A stretch of DNA of 64,000 nt from positions 1,860,001-1,924,000 of the forward strand of contig NZ_JAZHSD010000001.1 of NCBI RefSeq assembly GCF_036924745.1, given 5' to 3'. Below, piece by piece: positions 16,987-25,036 of this stretch. The notes under the pieces are model-generated. The model did no database searches. It was not told the DNA's origin and saw nothing but the letters and a program-made list of their open reading frames with translations. The stretch's first letter is position 1; every line of letters begins with the position of its first letter. Made by a program: the position numbers and the translations under genes. This DNA comes from Bradyrhizobium sp. AZCC 1693. Lineage in GTDB: Bacteria; Pseudomonadota; Alphaproteobacteria; Rhizobiales; Xanthobacteraceae.

Positions 16987-17090
16987 ATCCCCCATGACGG
17001 ACCTGTCGGCAAAATGCTCGAGGCGCAGGGCCGCCACCCCTGGCGCCCGGCCCATGTTCATTTCATGATATCAGCGCCCGGTTACGCGAA
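16987..17090 (+). pseudogene. hydroxyquinol 1,2-dioxygenase remnant (GraB-like)
   Basis: In one frame this encodes IPHDGPVGKMLEAQGRHPWR and PAHVHFMISAPGY. This is the iron-binding core of intradiol ring-cleavage dioxygenases (the H-x-H of RPAHVHF). Only about 35 codons survive of a gene that should be near 290 codons; no start, N-terminal dimer domain or C-terminus is present. It sits exactly where graB is expected after maleylacetate reductase, so the deletion likely happened in an ancestral intact operon. Confidence 0.8.
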
Positions 17091-17150
17091 CCGATACCCA
17101 CCCCCGGATCAAGTCCGCGGGCATGCTTCGCTCGAAAACGCTATGGCCGT

Positions 17151-18146
17151 TCACGCCGCGACCAGCGCCGCCGCGCGGTCCTCGACCAGCGCGATCGCAT
17201 CGCGCAGCACGTCGACGCCGGCGCCCGGCTTGACGCCCTTCTCCGCGAGATGGCGGCGGAAGGCGCGCGCGCCGGGCACGCCGTGAAACGCGCCGACGAA
17301 GTGCCGCGTCATTGAATGCAGCCTTGCTCCTTGCGCGAGCTGGCCTTCGATGTAGGGAAACATCGCTTCGAAGACGTCCTTCATGGTGGCGCAGCGTGCC
17401 GCCTCGCCGAACAATTGCGGATCGACGTCGAGCAATCGCCACGGCTCCTGGTAAGCCGCCCGCCCCAGCATCACGCCATCGACATGGTCGAGGTGCCGCG
17501 CAGCCTCTGCAATACTGCCGATGCCGCCATTGATGATGACGGGGACATCCGGCAGCGCGGCCTTGAGCCGGTAGACCCTGTCATAATCGAGCGGCGGGAT
17601 GTCGCGGTTTTCCTTCGGCGACAATCCGTTGAGCCAGGCTTTTCGGGCATGCACGACCAGCGCGTCCGCGCCGGCCGCGACCACGCCGCGCGCCAGCACG
17701 TCGAGCGCCACTTCCGGATCCTGGTCGTCGATGCCGATCCGGCATTTGACCGTGACGGGAATTTTGACCGCGCGCTTCATGGCGGCAACGCCGTCGGCGA
17801 CCAGCGCCGGCTCCGCCATCAGGCACGCGCCGAAGCGGCCGTCCTTCACGCGGTCGGACGGGCAGCCGACATTGAGATTGATTTCATCGTAGCCAAATTC
17901 CTCGCCGATCTTCGCGGCGGTGGCGAGATCGCGCGGATCTGACCCGCCAAGCTGCAGCGCCACCGGATGCTCGCTCGGATCGAAGCCGAGCAGCCGCCTG
18001 CGGTCGCCATGAACGATGGCGCCGGTCGTCAGCATCTCCGTATAAAGCCGCGCGCGACGGCTCATCAGACGGTGGAAGACGCGGCAATGCCGGTCGGTCC
18101 AATCCATCATGGGGGCTACAGAAAAGCGATAGTCTTGATATTTCAA
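17151..18146 (-). CDS. dusA: tRNA-dihydrouridine synthase A, rebuilt 5' end
   Basis: A 331-residue FMN enzyme that reduces uridines in the tRNA D-loop. FSVAPMMDWTDRHCRVFHRL is the conserved N-terminus. NLNVGCPSDRV carries the catalytic Cys95, and INGGIGS plus VDGVMLGRAAYQEPW close the barrel. The frame starts at TTG 18146, with ATG only at residues 13-14 inside the conserved motif. Codons 1-7 lie next to the integrase region and are probably donated by the element, since this site is a known integration target. The gene appears intact. Confidence 0.85.
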   Translation of the reverse strand: MKYQDYRFSVAPMMDWTDRHCRVFHRLMSRRARLYTEMLTTGAIVHGDRRRLLGFDPSEHPVALQLGGSDPRDLATAAKIGEEFGYDEINLNVGCPSDRVKDGRFGACLMAEPALVADGVAAMKRAVKIPVTVKCRIGIDDQDPEVALDVLARGVVAAGADALVVHARKAWLNGLSPKENRDIPPLDYDRVYRLKAALPDVPVIINGGIGSIAEAARHLDHVDGVMLGRAAYQEPWRLLDVDPQLFGEAARCATMKDVFEAMFPYIEGQLAQGARLHSMTRHFVGAFHGVPGARAFRRHLAEKGVKPGAGVDVLRDAIALVEDRAAALVAA

Positions 18147-18183
18147 CAGTTTATTTTACTCTTCAATGGGATGAACCGCGAAC

Positions 18184-18276
18184 GTGTGCACTCCAAACTA
18201 GACGAAATTGCACACGTTTGTACCCGTTTTGACCTCTCAGTGCACACATAGTGCACACGAAAGTCGGAGTGCACAC
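18184..18276. repeat. five TGCACAC repeats between dusA and the integrase
   Basis: TGCACAC occurs at 18209, 18241, 18252 and 18270 and inverted at 18184, each with a palindromic GTGCAC-like core. The last copy ends two bases before the integrase start codon. They could be arm-type sites for the integrase or excisionase, or an operator for int. Their number in under 100 bp is far above chance. Confidence 0.65.
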
Positions 18277-18278
18277 GC

Positions 18279-19373
18279 GTGGCGACCTTCACACAATTGG
18301 CATCCGGAAACTGGCGCGTCCAGGTCCGCCGCAAGACCCGTTATGTGGCTGAGACGTTCCGACGGCGCAAGGACGGCGAAGAGTGGGCGCTTGAAATGGA
18401 GCGCAACATCGACCGCAAAGGATCGTCCAAACCACGAGCGGCGCGCAACGTCCGTACGTTTGGCGATCTAATCGACCTGCACGATGAAGACATGCACGAA
18501 GTTGGAAAGCCCCCTCGCCGGTCAAAAGCTGCCGCGATGGCGTCGCTAAAAGAGGCGCTTGGCAGTGTGAAGCTTCCAGCGCTCAATCGAGAGCGGCTGA
18601 TTGAGTTCGGAAGGAAGCGAGCAAAACAAGGCGCTGGTCCCGCAACTTTGGCGATCGATTTTTCGTTCATCCGCACAATCATAACTCACGCCGCCGCTGT
18701 GCACGGCATCGAGGTTTCAGCCGAGGAAGCCCGCCTTGCACGTGTTGCTTTAAGTCACCTCAATTTGGTTGGAAAGAGCCAAGAGCGTGACCGACGGCCC
18801 ACACAAGATGAACTCGACGAACTAATCGAATACTTTGAGACGAACCCTCGGCAATTCATACCCATGGGACGGATCGTCCGATATGCCGTGGCAACGACAT
18901 TGCGCCAGGAAGAAATCTGCAAACCCGAGTGGTCGCTGGTTGATATGAAAAAACGATTGGTGGTCATTCAAGACAGAAAGGACCCAAGGAATAAGGAAGG
19001 AAATGACCAGAAAGTACCCCTGCTCAATTTGACGGGCTACGACGCGTGGGAGGTCGTGCTCCAGCAGCGGATTGTCACTCGAGGCTATGGACGGATCTTT
19101 CCCCATAACCACAGATCCGTAAGTGCGGCATTCACCCGGGCATGCGATGAACTGAAGATCGAAGACCTCCACTTTCACGACCTGCGCCACGAGGGAACAA
19201 GCCGTTTGTTCGAGGCAGGGCTTCCGATCGAAAAGGTAGCACTGGTCACCGGCCACAAAGACTGGCGACAGCTCCAGCGGTATACCAATCTCAAAGTTGA
19301 AGATCTTCTCAAGCTGCAATACGCGAAGCAGCCGTCGATGGACGAATTCATCGCGACGTTGGCGGCCTCATAG
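18279..19373 (+). CDS. int: tyrosine-type site-specific integrase of the ICE
   Basis: A 364-residue phage-type integrase starting at GTG 18279. The N-terminal part (WRVQVRRKTRYVAETFRRRK) is an arm-binding domain. The catalytic core has R209 (TTLRQEEI), K234, HDLRH (H300, R303), H326 (VTGHKDW) and nucleophile Y335 (LQRYTNL): all active-site residues are present. It lies 132 bp from the dusA 5' end, the hallmark of integrases that target dusA. It would insert and, with an excisionase, remove the element. Codon use is less GC-rich than the gra operon, consistent with transfer. Confidence 0.9.
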   Translation: MATFTQLASGNWRVQVRRKTRYVAETFRRRKDGEEWALEMERNIDRKGSSKPRAARNVRTFGDLIDLHDEDMHEVGKPPRRSKAAAMASLKEALGSVKLPALNRERLIEFGRKRAKQGAGPATLAIDFSFIRTIITHAAAVHGIEVSAEEARLARVALSHLNLVGKSQERDRRPTQDELDELIEYFETNPRQFIPMGRIVRYAVATTLRQEEICKPEWSLVDMKKRLVVIQDRKDPRNKEGNDQKVPLLNLTGYDAWEVVLQQRIVTRGYGRIFPHNHRSVSAAFTRACDELKIEDLHFHDLRHEGTSRLFEAGLPIEKVALVTGHKDWRQLQRYTNLKVEDLLKLQYAKQPSMDEFIATLAAS

Positions 19374-19404
19374 CTGATCTACTCTGCCTTGCGGCAGCAA
19401 TGCC

Positions 19405-19454
19405 GGCCGCTCATAACGGTCTGGTTGCAGGTTCGAGTCCTGCCGGGCCCACCA
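19405..19454 (+). pseudogene. tRNA(CAT) 3' fragment, possible attachment site
   Basis: This holds a complete anticodon arm (stem GGCCG/CGGTC, loop CTCATAA, anticodon CAT), a T-arm (GCAGGTTCGAGTCCTGC) and the acceptor 3' strand CGGGCCC with ACCA. It is the 3' 50 nt of an elongator-Met or Ile2-type tRNA. The bases upstream do not give a matching D-arm or 5' acceptor. It lies 31 bp past the integrase stop and probably marks the att site of another insertion in the accessory zone. Confidence 0.65.
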
Positions 19455-19837
19455 GTAAAATCAACGATTTGCAGTTTTCGCGAAAAAGCCGGTGGACTGG
19501 TTGGATTTCTGTTGGAGCAATCATGGGGAATGCTATCACGCTCGCCCATTGCATTAGCGATCTCAACAACAGCGCTCGCACAGAGCCCATATCCCACCCC
19601 AAAATCTGATGGTACCCAGCGCATCCAGCGTACAGGCACTTGTCCAACCGGCTACCTCGGCGTCGCGACTTTTGCAACAATATCGGGCACTTAGCGGACG
19701 TCGCAAGCTGGCGCAGCAATGTCCGTTGTTGAGGAGGGGGAAAGCGGACGTCAGACGGATCGATTCGCTATGTCCGTTTTGAACGCAGCGGACATTGTCC
19801 TGATTCCGTTGTGGGGCGGAGTCGCGATCCTGATCGA
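19455..19837. other. no gene seen
   Basis: About 380 bp between the tRNA fragment and the GrlR-like gene. Open frames here are short and read through the tRNA antisense, so none is credible. No promoter or repeat was identified with confidence. Confidence 0.5.
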
Positions 19838-20242
19838 TCAGCGGCCGCGCTTCGGCAATTTCGGCAGTTTGTCAGGATCGAACTTTGGCGGCGGTGCGCT
19901 CGGCTCTGGCGCGACGGGCTGCTCTTCACTGAGAATGAGCGTCCCCTCAAGCAGCACACCCGGGAACTGCTCAGCCGTGCCAACGTAACGAGCGATCTTG
20001 CCGGGACACGTTCCATCCAGCTTCAGCTGGAGTTCATCGTTGCTGCCGAAGACGGTGGGCCCTTCGGTATGCCTTTTAGTCGTGATGGTCGCCGTGAATC
20101 GATCTCCGTCGACCGTGCACGTGCCGCTGTAGGTCATGACGCTGTCGCGACCCCAAATTTTGCCGTCAGCGACATGGGCAATGCCGGTGCCTTGGCCCTG
20201 CGGGGTCTTGAACCACGCCGCATAGGTGCCGTCTTTGAGCAC
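19838..20242 (-). CDS. GrlR-like small regulatory-fold protein
   Basis: A 134-residue protein starting at GTG. MLKDGTYAAWFKTPQGQGTG and IAHVADGKIWGRDSVMTYSG, then TCTVDGDRFTATITTKRHTE, match the pattern of GrlR-like beta-barrel proteins: a glycine-rich first strand, a DS..Y.G turn and alternating hydrophobic strands. The C-terminal 20 residues are a Pro/Lys-rich tail. Enterobacterial GrlR controls type III secretion, but rhizobial homologues are uncharacterised, so only the fold is proposed. Confidence 0.5.
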   Translation of the reverse strand: MLKDGTYAAWFKTPQGQGTGIAHVADGKIWGRDSVMTYSGTCTVDGDRFTATITTKRHTEGPTVFGSNDELQLKLDGTCPGKIARYVGTAEQFPGVLLEGTLILSEEQPVAPEPSAPPPKFDPDKLPKLPKRGR

Positions 20243-20555
20243 GGGGGTTCCTCTGCCTCGGAGTTAACAATAGCCCAGATGATCGACACGGTTAGGGCTA
20301 AGACTCGGTTAATGGCGGCGTCCGTGCAAACCCGGGGTACGGCGATTGCTCTCGGGCTCGCTCGATTTAGCAGTTCAGTTGCTCGAAGAGGACCGGAAGT
20401 TGCCGCACGGTCAGATTCACGCGAATGACTGAAGGACATAGGCTCTGAGAGGTCACTCTCCAATTTTTTGAAGGAATTCTTTAATACCTGGCGCTCACAT
20501 TCATTGGGCGCGGATCAGGTATTGCGTACCGCGTCAATTATAGTTTGCACTACCA
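20243..20555. other. no gene seen
   Basis: About 310 bp between a minus-strand and a plus-strand gene, presumably carrying both promoters. No convincing coding frame or palindrome was found. Confidence 0.45.
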
Positions 20556-20816
20556 ATGAATTTTACGATTCGAGCGGTCAAAGACGGCGACACCACGGTA
20601 TTGGTCCGAGCAGGACCCACCTTGGCCGTTGCAAAAGCGCGAGCACTTTCAAAAACGGGGTGGATCGTCGAGATCATCGATGCCGATGGCGTGTCGTATC
20701 CAGCATCGAAGTTTGATCAGTTGCTGTCATTTGATCGTCCTCGTGCCAGTCAAATGAAATCGCGCGACAATGTTCTGGATGTGGTCAGTGATATTCTGAA
20801 AAAGCGCTTCGAATGA
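20556..20816 (+). CDS. small hypothetical protein
   Basis: An 86-residue soluble protein (MNFTIRAVKDGDTTVLVRAG, then AKARALSKTGWIVEIIDADG) with a regular alternation of strands and helices suggesting a compact alpha-beta fold. It is followed closely by the VOC gene and may be co-transcribed. I do not recognise the family. Confidence 0.5.
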   Translation: MNFTIRAVKDGDTTVLVRAGPTLAVAKARALSKTGWIVEIIDADGVSYPASKFDQLLSFDRPRASQMKSRDNVLDVVSDILKKRFE

Positions 20817-20917
20817 CGGTCACTCTCCGCAAGGTCATTTACCTCCATGCCGCCCTTTCGAAGCATGATGGCGAACGGTCGAGCATGGTCAGTTGGGGAA
20901 GCTTTCTTACCAGCGAA

Positions 20918-21277
20918 ATGGCGAGTGTTGAAACGAAGCCGTTCGTGCCTGCACGCGATTTCGAGCAGTCGGAGCAATTCTATCAGCATTTAGGATTTGA
21001 ACTCAGTTGGTCTGATGGGAGCCGAACGCATTTCCGGCATGGCAACTCAAGCTTCCTGCTGCAAAAACTCCACGACAAAGAGCGTGCCGATAATGTCGTA
21101 ATCCATTTGCTCGTAGTGGACGTCGAAGCTTGGTGGCAACACGTTCAAGCTCAGGACTTGAAAAGCAAGTACGAGATCAACGTAGATCCCCCAAAGGATA
21201 GGCCTTGGGGCATCCGCGAATTTGTGATCGTCGATCCAAGCGGCGTTTTGTGGCGCATAGGACAGAGCATGGGTTAA
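20918..21277 (+). CDS. VOC/glyoxalase-bleomycin-resistance-like protein
   Basis: A 119-residue single-domain vicinal-oxygen-chelate protein: FVPARDFEQSEQFYQHLGFE, then LHDKERADNVVIHLLVVDVE and PWGIREFVIVDPSGVLWRIG. The last block is the standard VOC C-terminal strand. Members bind metals or drugs (bleomycin, fosfomycin) or are enzymes; the ligand here is unknown. ATG 20918 was chosen because the extra residues of the longer frame do not fit the domain. Confidence 0.65.
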   Translation: MASVETKPFVPARDFEQSEQFYQHLGFELSWSDGSRTHFRHGNSSFLLQKLHDKERADNVVIHLLVVDVEAWWQHVQAQDLKSKYEINVDPPKDRPWGIREFVIVDPSGVLWRIGQSMG

Positions 21278-21811
21278 GGAGAAATTCGCAGCTTCGAATG
21301 CTACAAAATGCGAAGCTCCAGTCCATCACTGGTGGGAAGCATGCGCTTTTCGCGATTTGTCCCCATCCCATGAGCCAATTTCAGTTCGCGAATCAGAGTT
21401 CGAATTTTTGTGGAGCTATTTCCCAACCTCTGTGGCCTGCAAGCAGATAATTTCTGTCCCCCGCACGTCCACCGCTCTCCAACCGTAGAACTACGGATTG
21501 TTCCTAATTCACGCTAGGAACAAATCGCAGTCGTTGCAAGAACGTTTGTTCGCTACTCAACGGCGATCTCTGCCAGAGGTACGCTTCATACCGAGCCCAA
21601 CGTCTGCTGTTCGCACTTTTCGGACCTAAATTGACGTCCAACCTGAATCCGAATTGGGTGTGAACGGGACATTCACGGGACCACCTCAAGTTGGCACAAC
21701 TAAGCACATACCGGAGCAGTTCTGATCGGTACCGCCGAAATGCTTAGGCTGAAGCCAAGGTTGAAATGCTGAAAGCTAACAACCACCGCCTTACAAACAA
21801 CCGAGTCGCTC
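21278..21811. other. no gene seen
   Basis: About 530 bp, lower in GC than its surroundings, with no frame resembling a protein. It probably contains the promoter of the DUF4238 gene. A short CTCCAGTCCATCACTGG (21312) resembles CTCCAATCCATCACTGG at 3519, but the match is too short to interpret. Confidence 0.5.
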
Positions 21812-22681
21812 ATGGCAAGCAAGGAGCCGAAGCTCCCCAAGCATCACTACATCCCGGTTTTTTACCTGAAGCAGTGGGCCGGCAGCGGTAAGGTCACGGC
21901 CTTCCGGCGCTTGCATGACAAGGTTGTCGCTACTCCCAAGCCTCCCACTCACACGGGTTACGTCAGAGGTCTGTATTGGCTTGAAGGTGCAGAGCGCAGC
22001 TTGGCCAACCGGATCGAAACGTTGCTAATGGGCCAAATCGACAATAACGCTGCCATCGCGCACCGAATGATTATGAACGACCAAATCCACAGCCTTTCCA
22101 AGGTCGTCAGGCTGGCTTGGTCCAGGTTCATTGTTGGGCTACTCATCCGCTCTCCAGCAACGGTCAAGAACATCTACGACCGGATGACCAACCCAACCGC
22201 CAAGGAATACAAAGAGCTTAGCCGGGAGTTTGAGCGTGACTTCCCGGGCAAGAAGTACAAGGACATCTCACCGCTAGAGATGAAGCGTGCAGCAATGTTT
22301 TCCCTCGTCAAGCTCATGCAGAATCCTCAGGTCGAGGACATGCTAAACAGCATGACATGGACAGTGTACGACCTGGGACTTCCCGAACTCAGGTTCTTCA
22401 CTTCCGACAGACCCGTGATAATGACCAACGGACTAGCGACGAAGAACGGACATCTGGCCCTACCCCTAAGCCCCCGGAAAATGTTCTTCGCCTTCGCGAA
22501 CAAGGACATTCAGGCCGAAATAAAAGCGCTTTCTCCTTGGCACATTGCTGACCAGGCTAATGAGGTTGTTATTCGCAGCGCAATTGAAGTCGCTTGGGAC
22601 ACGAACGCTTCCCGGTTGCCCTACGTTGAGAAATTCCTGTCCAAGGACGCGGCCGACGATCGCAAGTTCTTTGGTCCTTAG
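21812..22681 (+). CDS. DUF4238 domain protein
   Basis: A 289-residue protein with the DUF4238 N-terminal signature KHHYIPVFYLKQWAGSGKVT and the central MTWTVYDLGLPELRFFTSDR, PVIMTNG, LALPLSPRKMFFA pattern. Such genes are common in accessory islands and lack a known biochemical role; the HHY..FYLK.W motif hints at a catalytic or metal site. Its stop codon overlaps the 3' end of the convergent rusA remnant. It may be a standalone defence or stress cargo, but nothing in the sequence proves this. Confidence 0.75.
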   Translation: MASKEPKLPKHHYIPVFYLKQWAGSGKVTAFRRLHDKVVATPKPPTHTGYVRGLYWLEGAERSLANRIETLLMGQIDNNAAIAHRMIMNDQIHSLSKVVRLAWSRFIVGLLIRSPATVKNIYDRMTNPTAKEYKELSREFERDFPGKKYKDISPLEMKRAAMFSLVKLMQNPQVEDMLNSMTWTVYDLGLPELRFFTSDRPVIMTNGLATKNGHLALPLSPRKMFFAFANKDIQAEIKALSPWHIADQANEVVIRSAIEVAWDTNASRLPYVEKFLSKDAADDRKFFGP

Positions 22682-23081
22682 ACCGCCACTCTCACCGTAA
22701 CTCCCTCGTCGTTAGCATACCGCTTGGTCACGTTCAGCCTGACCACCTGCTTATCGTCTTTCCACACCCCACCCTGTGTTCATCGCATCCAGAACTGCCT
22801 TAGCGACGTTGTCATTGTCAGCAGCGGGGTACTTTTGACCGCTCAGGGCTTCCGCACGTTCACTCTTGCTGTACGACTTGAGCACCGACCAAGTCGCATC
22901 GATAGAAACGCTCACAGGCCCCGTCAAACCAGCTTTGCACCCATACGGGATGCAGCGGATGAAGTCGTCTTTCCCATTTCTTATAGGCTGAGGGCATGTA
23001 GGCAATGCCGCCGCGCGTCACCCGAGGCCGGGGACACGGCATAGGACGCATGGGCACCGTGAATTGCGCTCGGCTTTTCAT
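22679..23081 (-). pseudogene. rusA: RusA-family Holliday-junction resolvase, two frameshifts
   Basis: The first frame reads FTVPMRPMPCPRPRVTRGGI and AYMPSAYKKWE, then slips after an extra G. The second reads KDDFIRCIPYGCKAGL, SVSIDATWSVLK and the catalytic-type DNDNVAKAVLDAMNTGW. A short insertion then moves the true C-terminus (WKDDKQVVRLNVTKRYAND) into a third frame ending at 22679. RusA enzymes resolve four-way junctions in phages; the conserved aspartates are recognisable but the gene cannot be translated as one protein. Confidence 0.75.
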
Positions 23082-23235
23082 TCAGTTTGCCGACGACAAT
23101 CAGAGGCAGCTCGCGCGGAGCTTTGCGGACAAGCGCTTCAACCTCGCCCACGAATTTTGCTGGCACTCGAATAGGTACAGTGGCCTCGCCGTACTTTGAC
23201 GGTCGACCTACGCGATGACGCTTCTGTTTGTGCAT
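22981..23235 (-). CDS. small phage-type protein upstream of rusA
   Basis: An 84-residue frame beginning MHKQKRHRVGRPSKYGEATV with a GRP-rich basic start and PIRVPAKFVGEVEALVRKAP. This pattern resembles small CopG/Arc-like proteins often found before rusA in phages. The last third overlaps the rusA frame and is probably not native. The pair suggests a prophage fragment within the accessory zone. Confidence 0.4.
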   Translation of the reverse strand: MHKQKRHRVGRPSKYGEATVPIRVPAKFVGEVEALVRKAPRELPLIVVGKLNEKPSAIHGAHASYAVSPASGDARRHCLHALSL

Positions 23236-23464
23236 GCTGAATCGTGAGCCGGCACCGCCACGCAGTCAAATTATTTCCGATGTGCTGATTCCGCTCGATG
23301 TCGCCCACCATTCCGGAATGATCTCGCCCACCGTTCCGATTTGATGTCGCCCGCCATTCCGAGATGATCTCGCCCGCCATTCCGGGATGATGTCGCCCGG
23401 GGTGACGCGGCCTCTTCTGGCTCCGATACGGTCCCACCTTTCGGCTTTGCGAAGGGGGACCAGG

Positions 23465-25025
23465 ATGCCAACGGAGAGGCTTGCGATGCGCCATGTGCGC
23501 GATGTGATCAGATTGAAGTCGGCCGGGATGCCGACCCGCGAGATTGCGCGGCGGATGGGGACAGCCCCGTCGACGGTGCGGTTGACGATCCGCCGGTTCG
23601 AGGCGGCGGGGCTGACCTGGCCGTTGCCCGATGACGTCACCGACTCTGAGCTGGAGGCTCGGCTGTTCGCCAGCGCGGGAGCCGGTCCCGGTACCCGGCG
23701 GGGCCATCGCCGGCAGGCCGAACCGGACTGGACAGCCGTGCACCGCGAGCTCCGGCGCAAGCACGTGACGCTGGCGATCCTGTGGGAGGAGTACATCGCC
23801 GGCGAGCCCGGCGGGTATCGCTATTCGCGCTTCTGCGAGCTGTACCGCGCCTGGGAAGGCCGCCTGTCGGTGACGATGCGCCAGTCGCATGCGGCCGGCG
23901 ACAAGCTGTTCGTCGACTATGCGGGCGACGGCGTGCCGGTGGTAATCGACCGGCTCACCGGCGAGCGGCGCGCCGCGCAAATCTTCGTCGCGGTGCTCGG
24001 CGCATCGAGCTTCACCTACGCGCAGGCGACCTGGACGCAGGGGCTCGCCGACTGGATCAGCGGCCATGTCGGCGCCTTCGAGGCGATCGACGGCGTGCCG
24101 GCGCTGCTGGTACCGGACAACACCAAGGTCGCGGTGATCAAGGCCTGCCTCTACGATCCGCAGATCAACCGCAGCTACGCCGACATGGCGGCGCATTACG
24201 GCACCGCCATTCTGCCGGCCAGGCCGCGACGGCCACGGGACAAGGCCAAGGTCGAGCAGGCGGTGCTCATGGTCGAGCGCTGGCTGCTCGGGCGGCTGCG
24301 CCGCCGCACCTTCCACAGCCTCGCCGAGGTCAACGCGGCGATCGCCGAGTTGCTCACCCGGCTCAACGAGGAGCGGCCGATCCGGCGGCTCGGCGTGACC
24401 CGCCGCAAGCTATTGGAGGAGATCGACCGACCGGCGCTCAAGGTCTTGCCGGAAAGCCCTTACGTGTTCGCCGCGTGGCGGATCTGCCGGGTCAGCATCG
24501 ACTATCACGTCGAGGTCGAGGCGCATTACTACAGCGTCCCGCATCGCTTCGCCCGCGCCGAGGTCGAGGTCCGCTTCACCGCCCGCACCGTGGAGATATT
24601 CCACAAGGGTGAGCGGATCGCCGCGCATCAGCGCATGAGCGGCAACCACAAACACACGACCGTGCCGGAACACATGGCGTCCAGTCATCGGCGCTACGCC
24701 GGCTGGACCATCGAGCGCATCCGCAAGGATGCCGCCACGATCGGGCCGGCCACCGCGGCGCTGTGCAACCTGATCCTCGATGAGCGCGCGCATCCGGAAC
24801 AGGGCTTCCGCGCCTGCCTCGGCATCATCCGGCTCGTCCGATCCTACGGGGCAACAGCGGCTCGACGCCGCCGCCATGCGGGCGATCGACATCGGCGCGC
24901 GCACCTACGGTTCGGTCAAATCGATCCTCGCCAACAATCTCGATCGGCGCCCTTCATCCAAGCGCTCCGCGGACGACGCGCCGATCCTCCATCCCAACAT
25001 CCGCGGGCCGCGCTACTACAATTAG
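23465..25025 (+). pseudogene. istA: IstA transposase of the IS21 element, +1 frameshift near the 3' end
   Basis: A DDE-type IS21 transposase. The HTH region is MRHVRDVIRLKSAGMPTREI. Integrase-core motifs include KLFVDYAGDGVPVVIDR, VPDNTKVAVIKACLYDPQIN and PRRPRDKAKVEQAVLMVERW. Near 24847-24850 one extra G in a G run shifts the frame. The expected ending (QQRLDAAAMRAIDIGARTYG to the stop at 25025) is in another frame, while the shifted frame runs without stop into istB. ATG 23465 follows a GGGGGACCAGG. About 60 C-terminal residues are lost unless the shift is compensated or is a sequencing error. Confidence 0.85.
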
Positions 25026-25036
25026 GAGATTCCATC

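Noticed and set aside
18090..18120. search for the second copy of the dusA att core within the window
   Set aside because: I found no other GCCCCCATGATGGATTGG-like sequence here; the far end of the ICE probably lies beyond position 64000.
19379..19639. small protein on the minus strand ending near the tRNA fragment
   Set aside because: Its GPGRTRTCNQT peptide is a well-known mistranslation of tRNA antisense, so it is not a gene.
23297..23400. CRISPR-like series of short repeats
   Set aside because: The repeats are the IS21 transposase-binding sites: they are short, imperfect and mirrored at the other end of the element, with no cas genes.
23138..24316. 392-codon minus-strand frame covering the IS21 left end
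   Set aside because: It crosses the IS terminal repeats and the istA gene in antisense and has repeat-derived residues.
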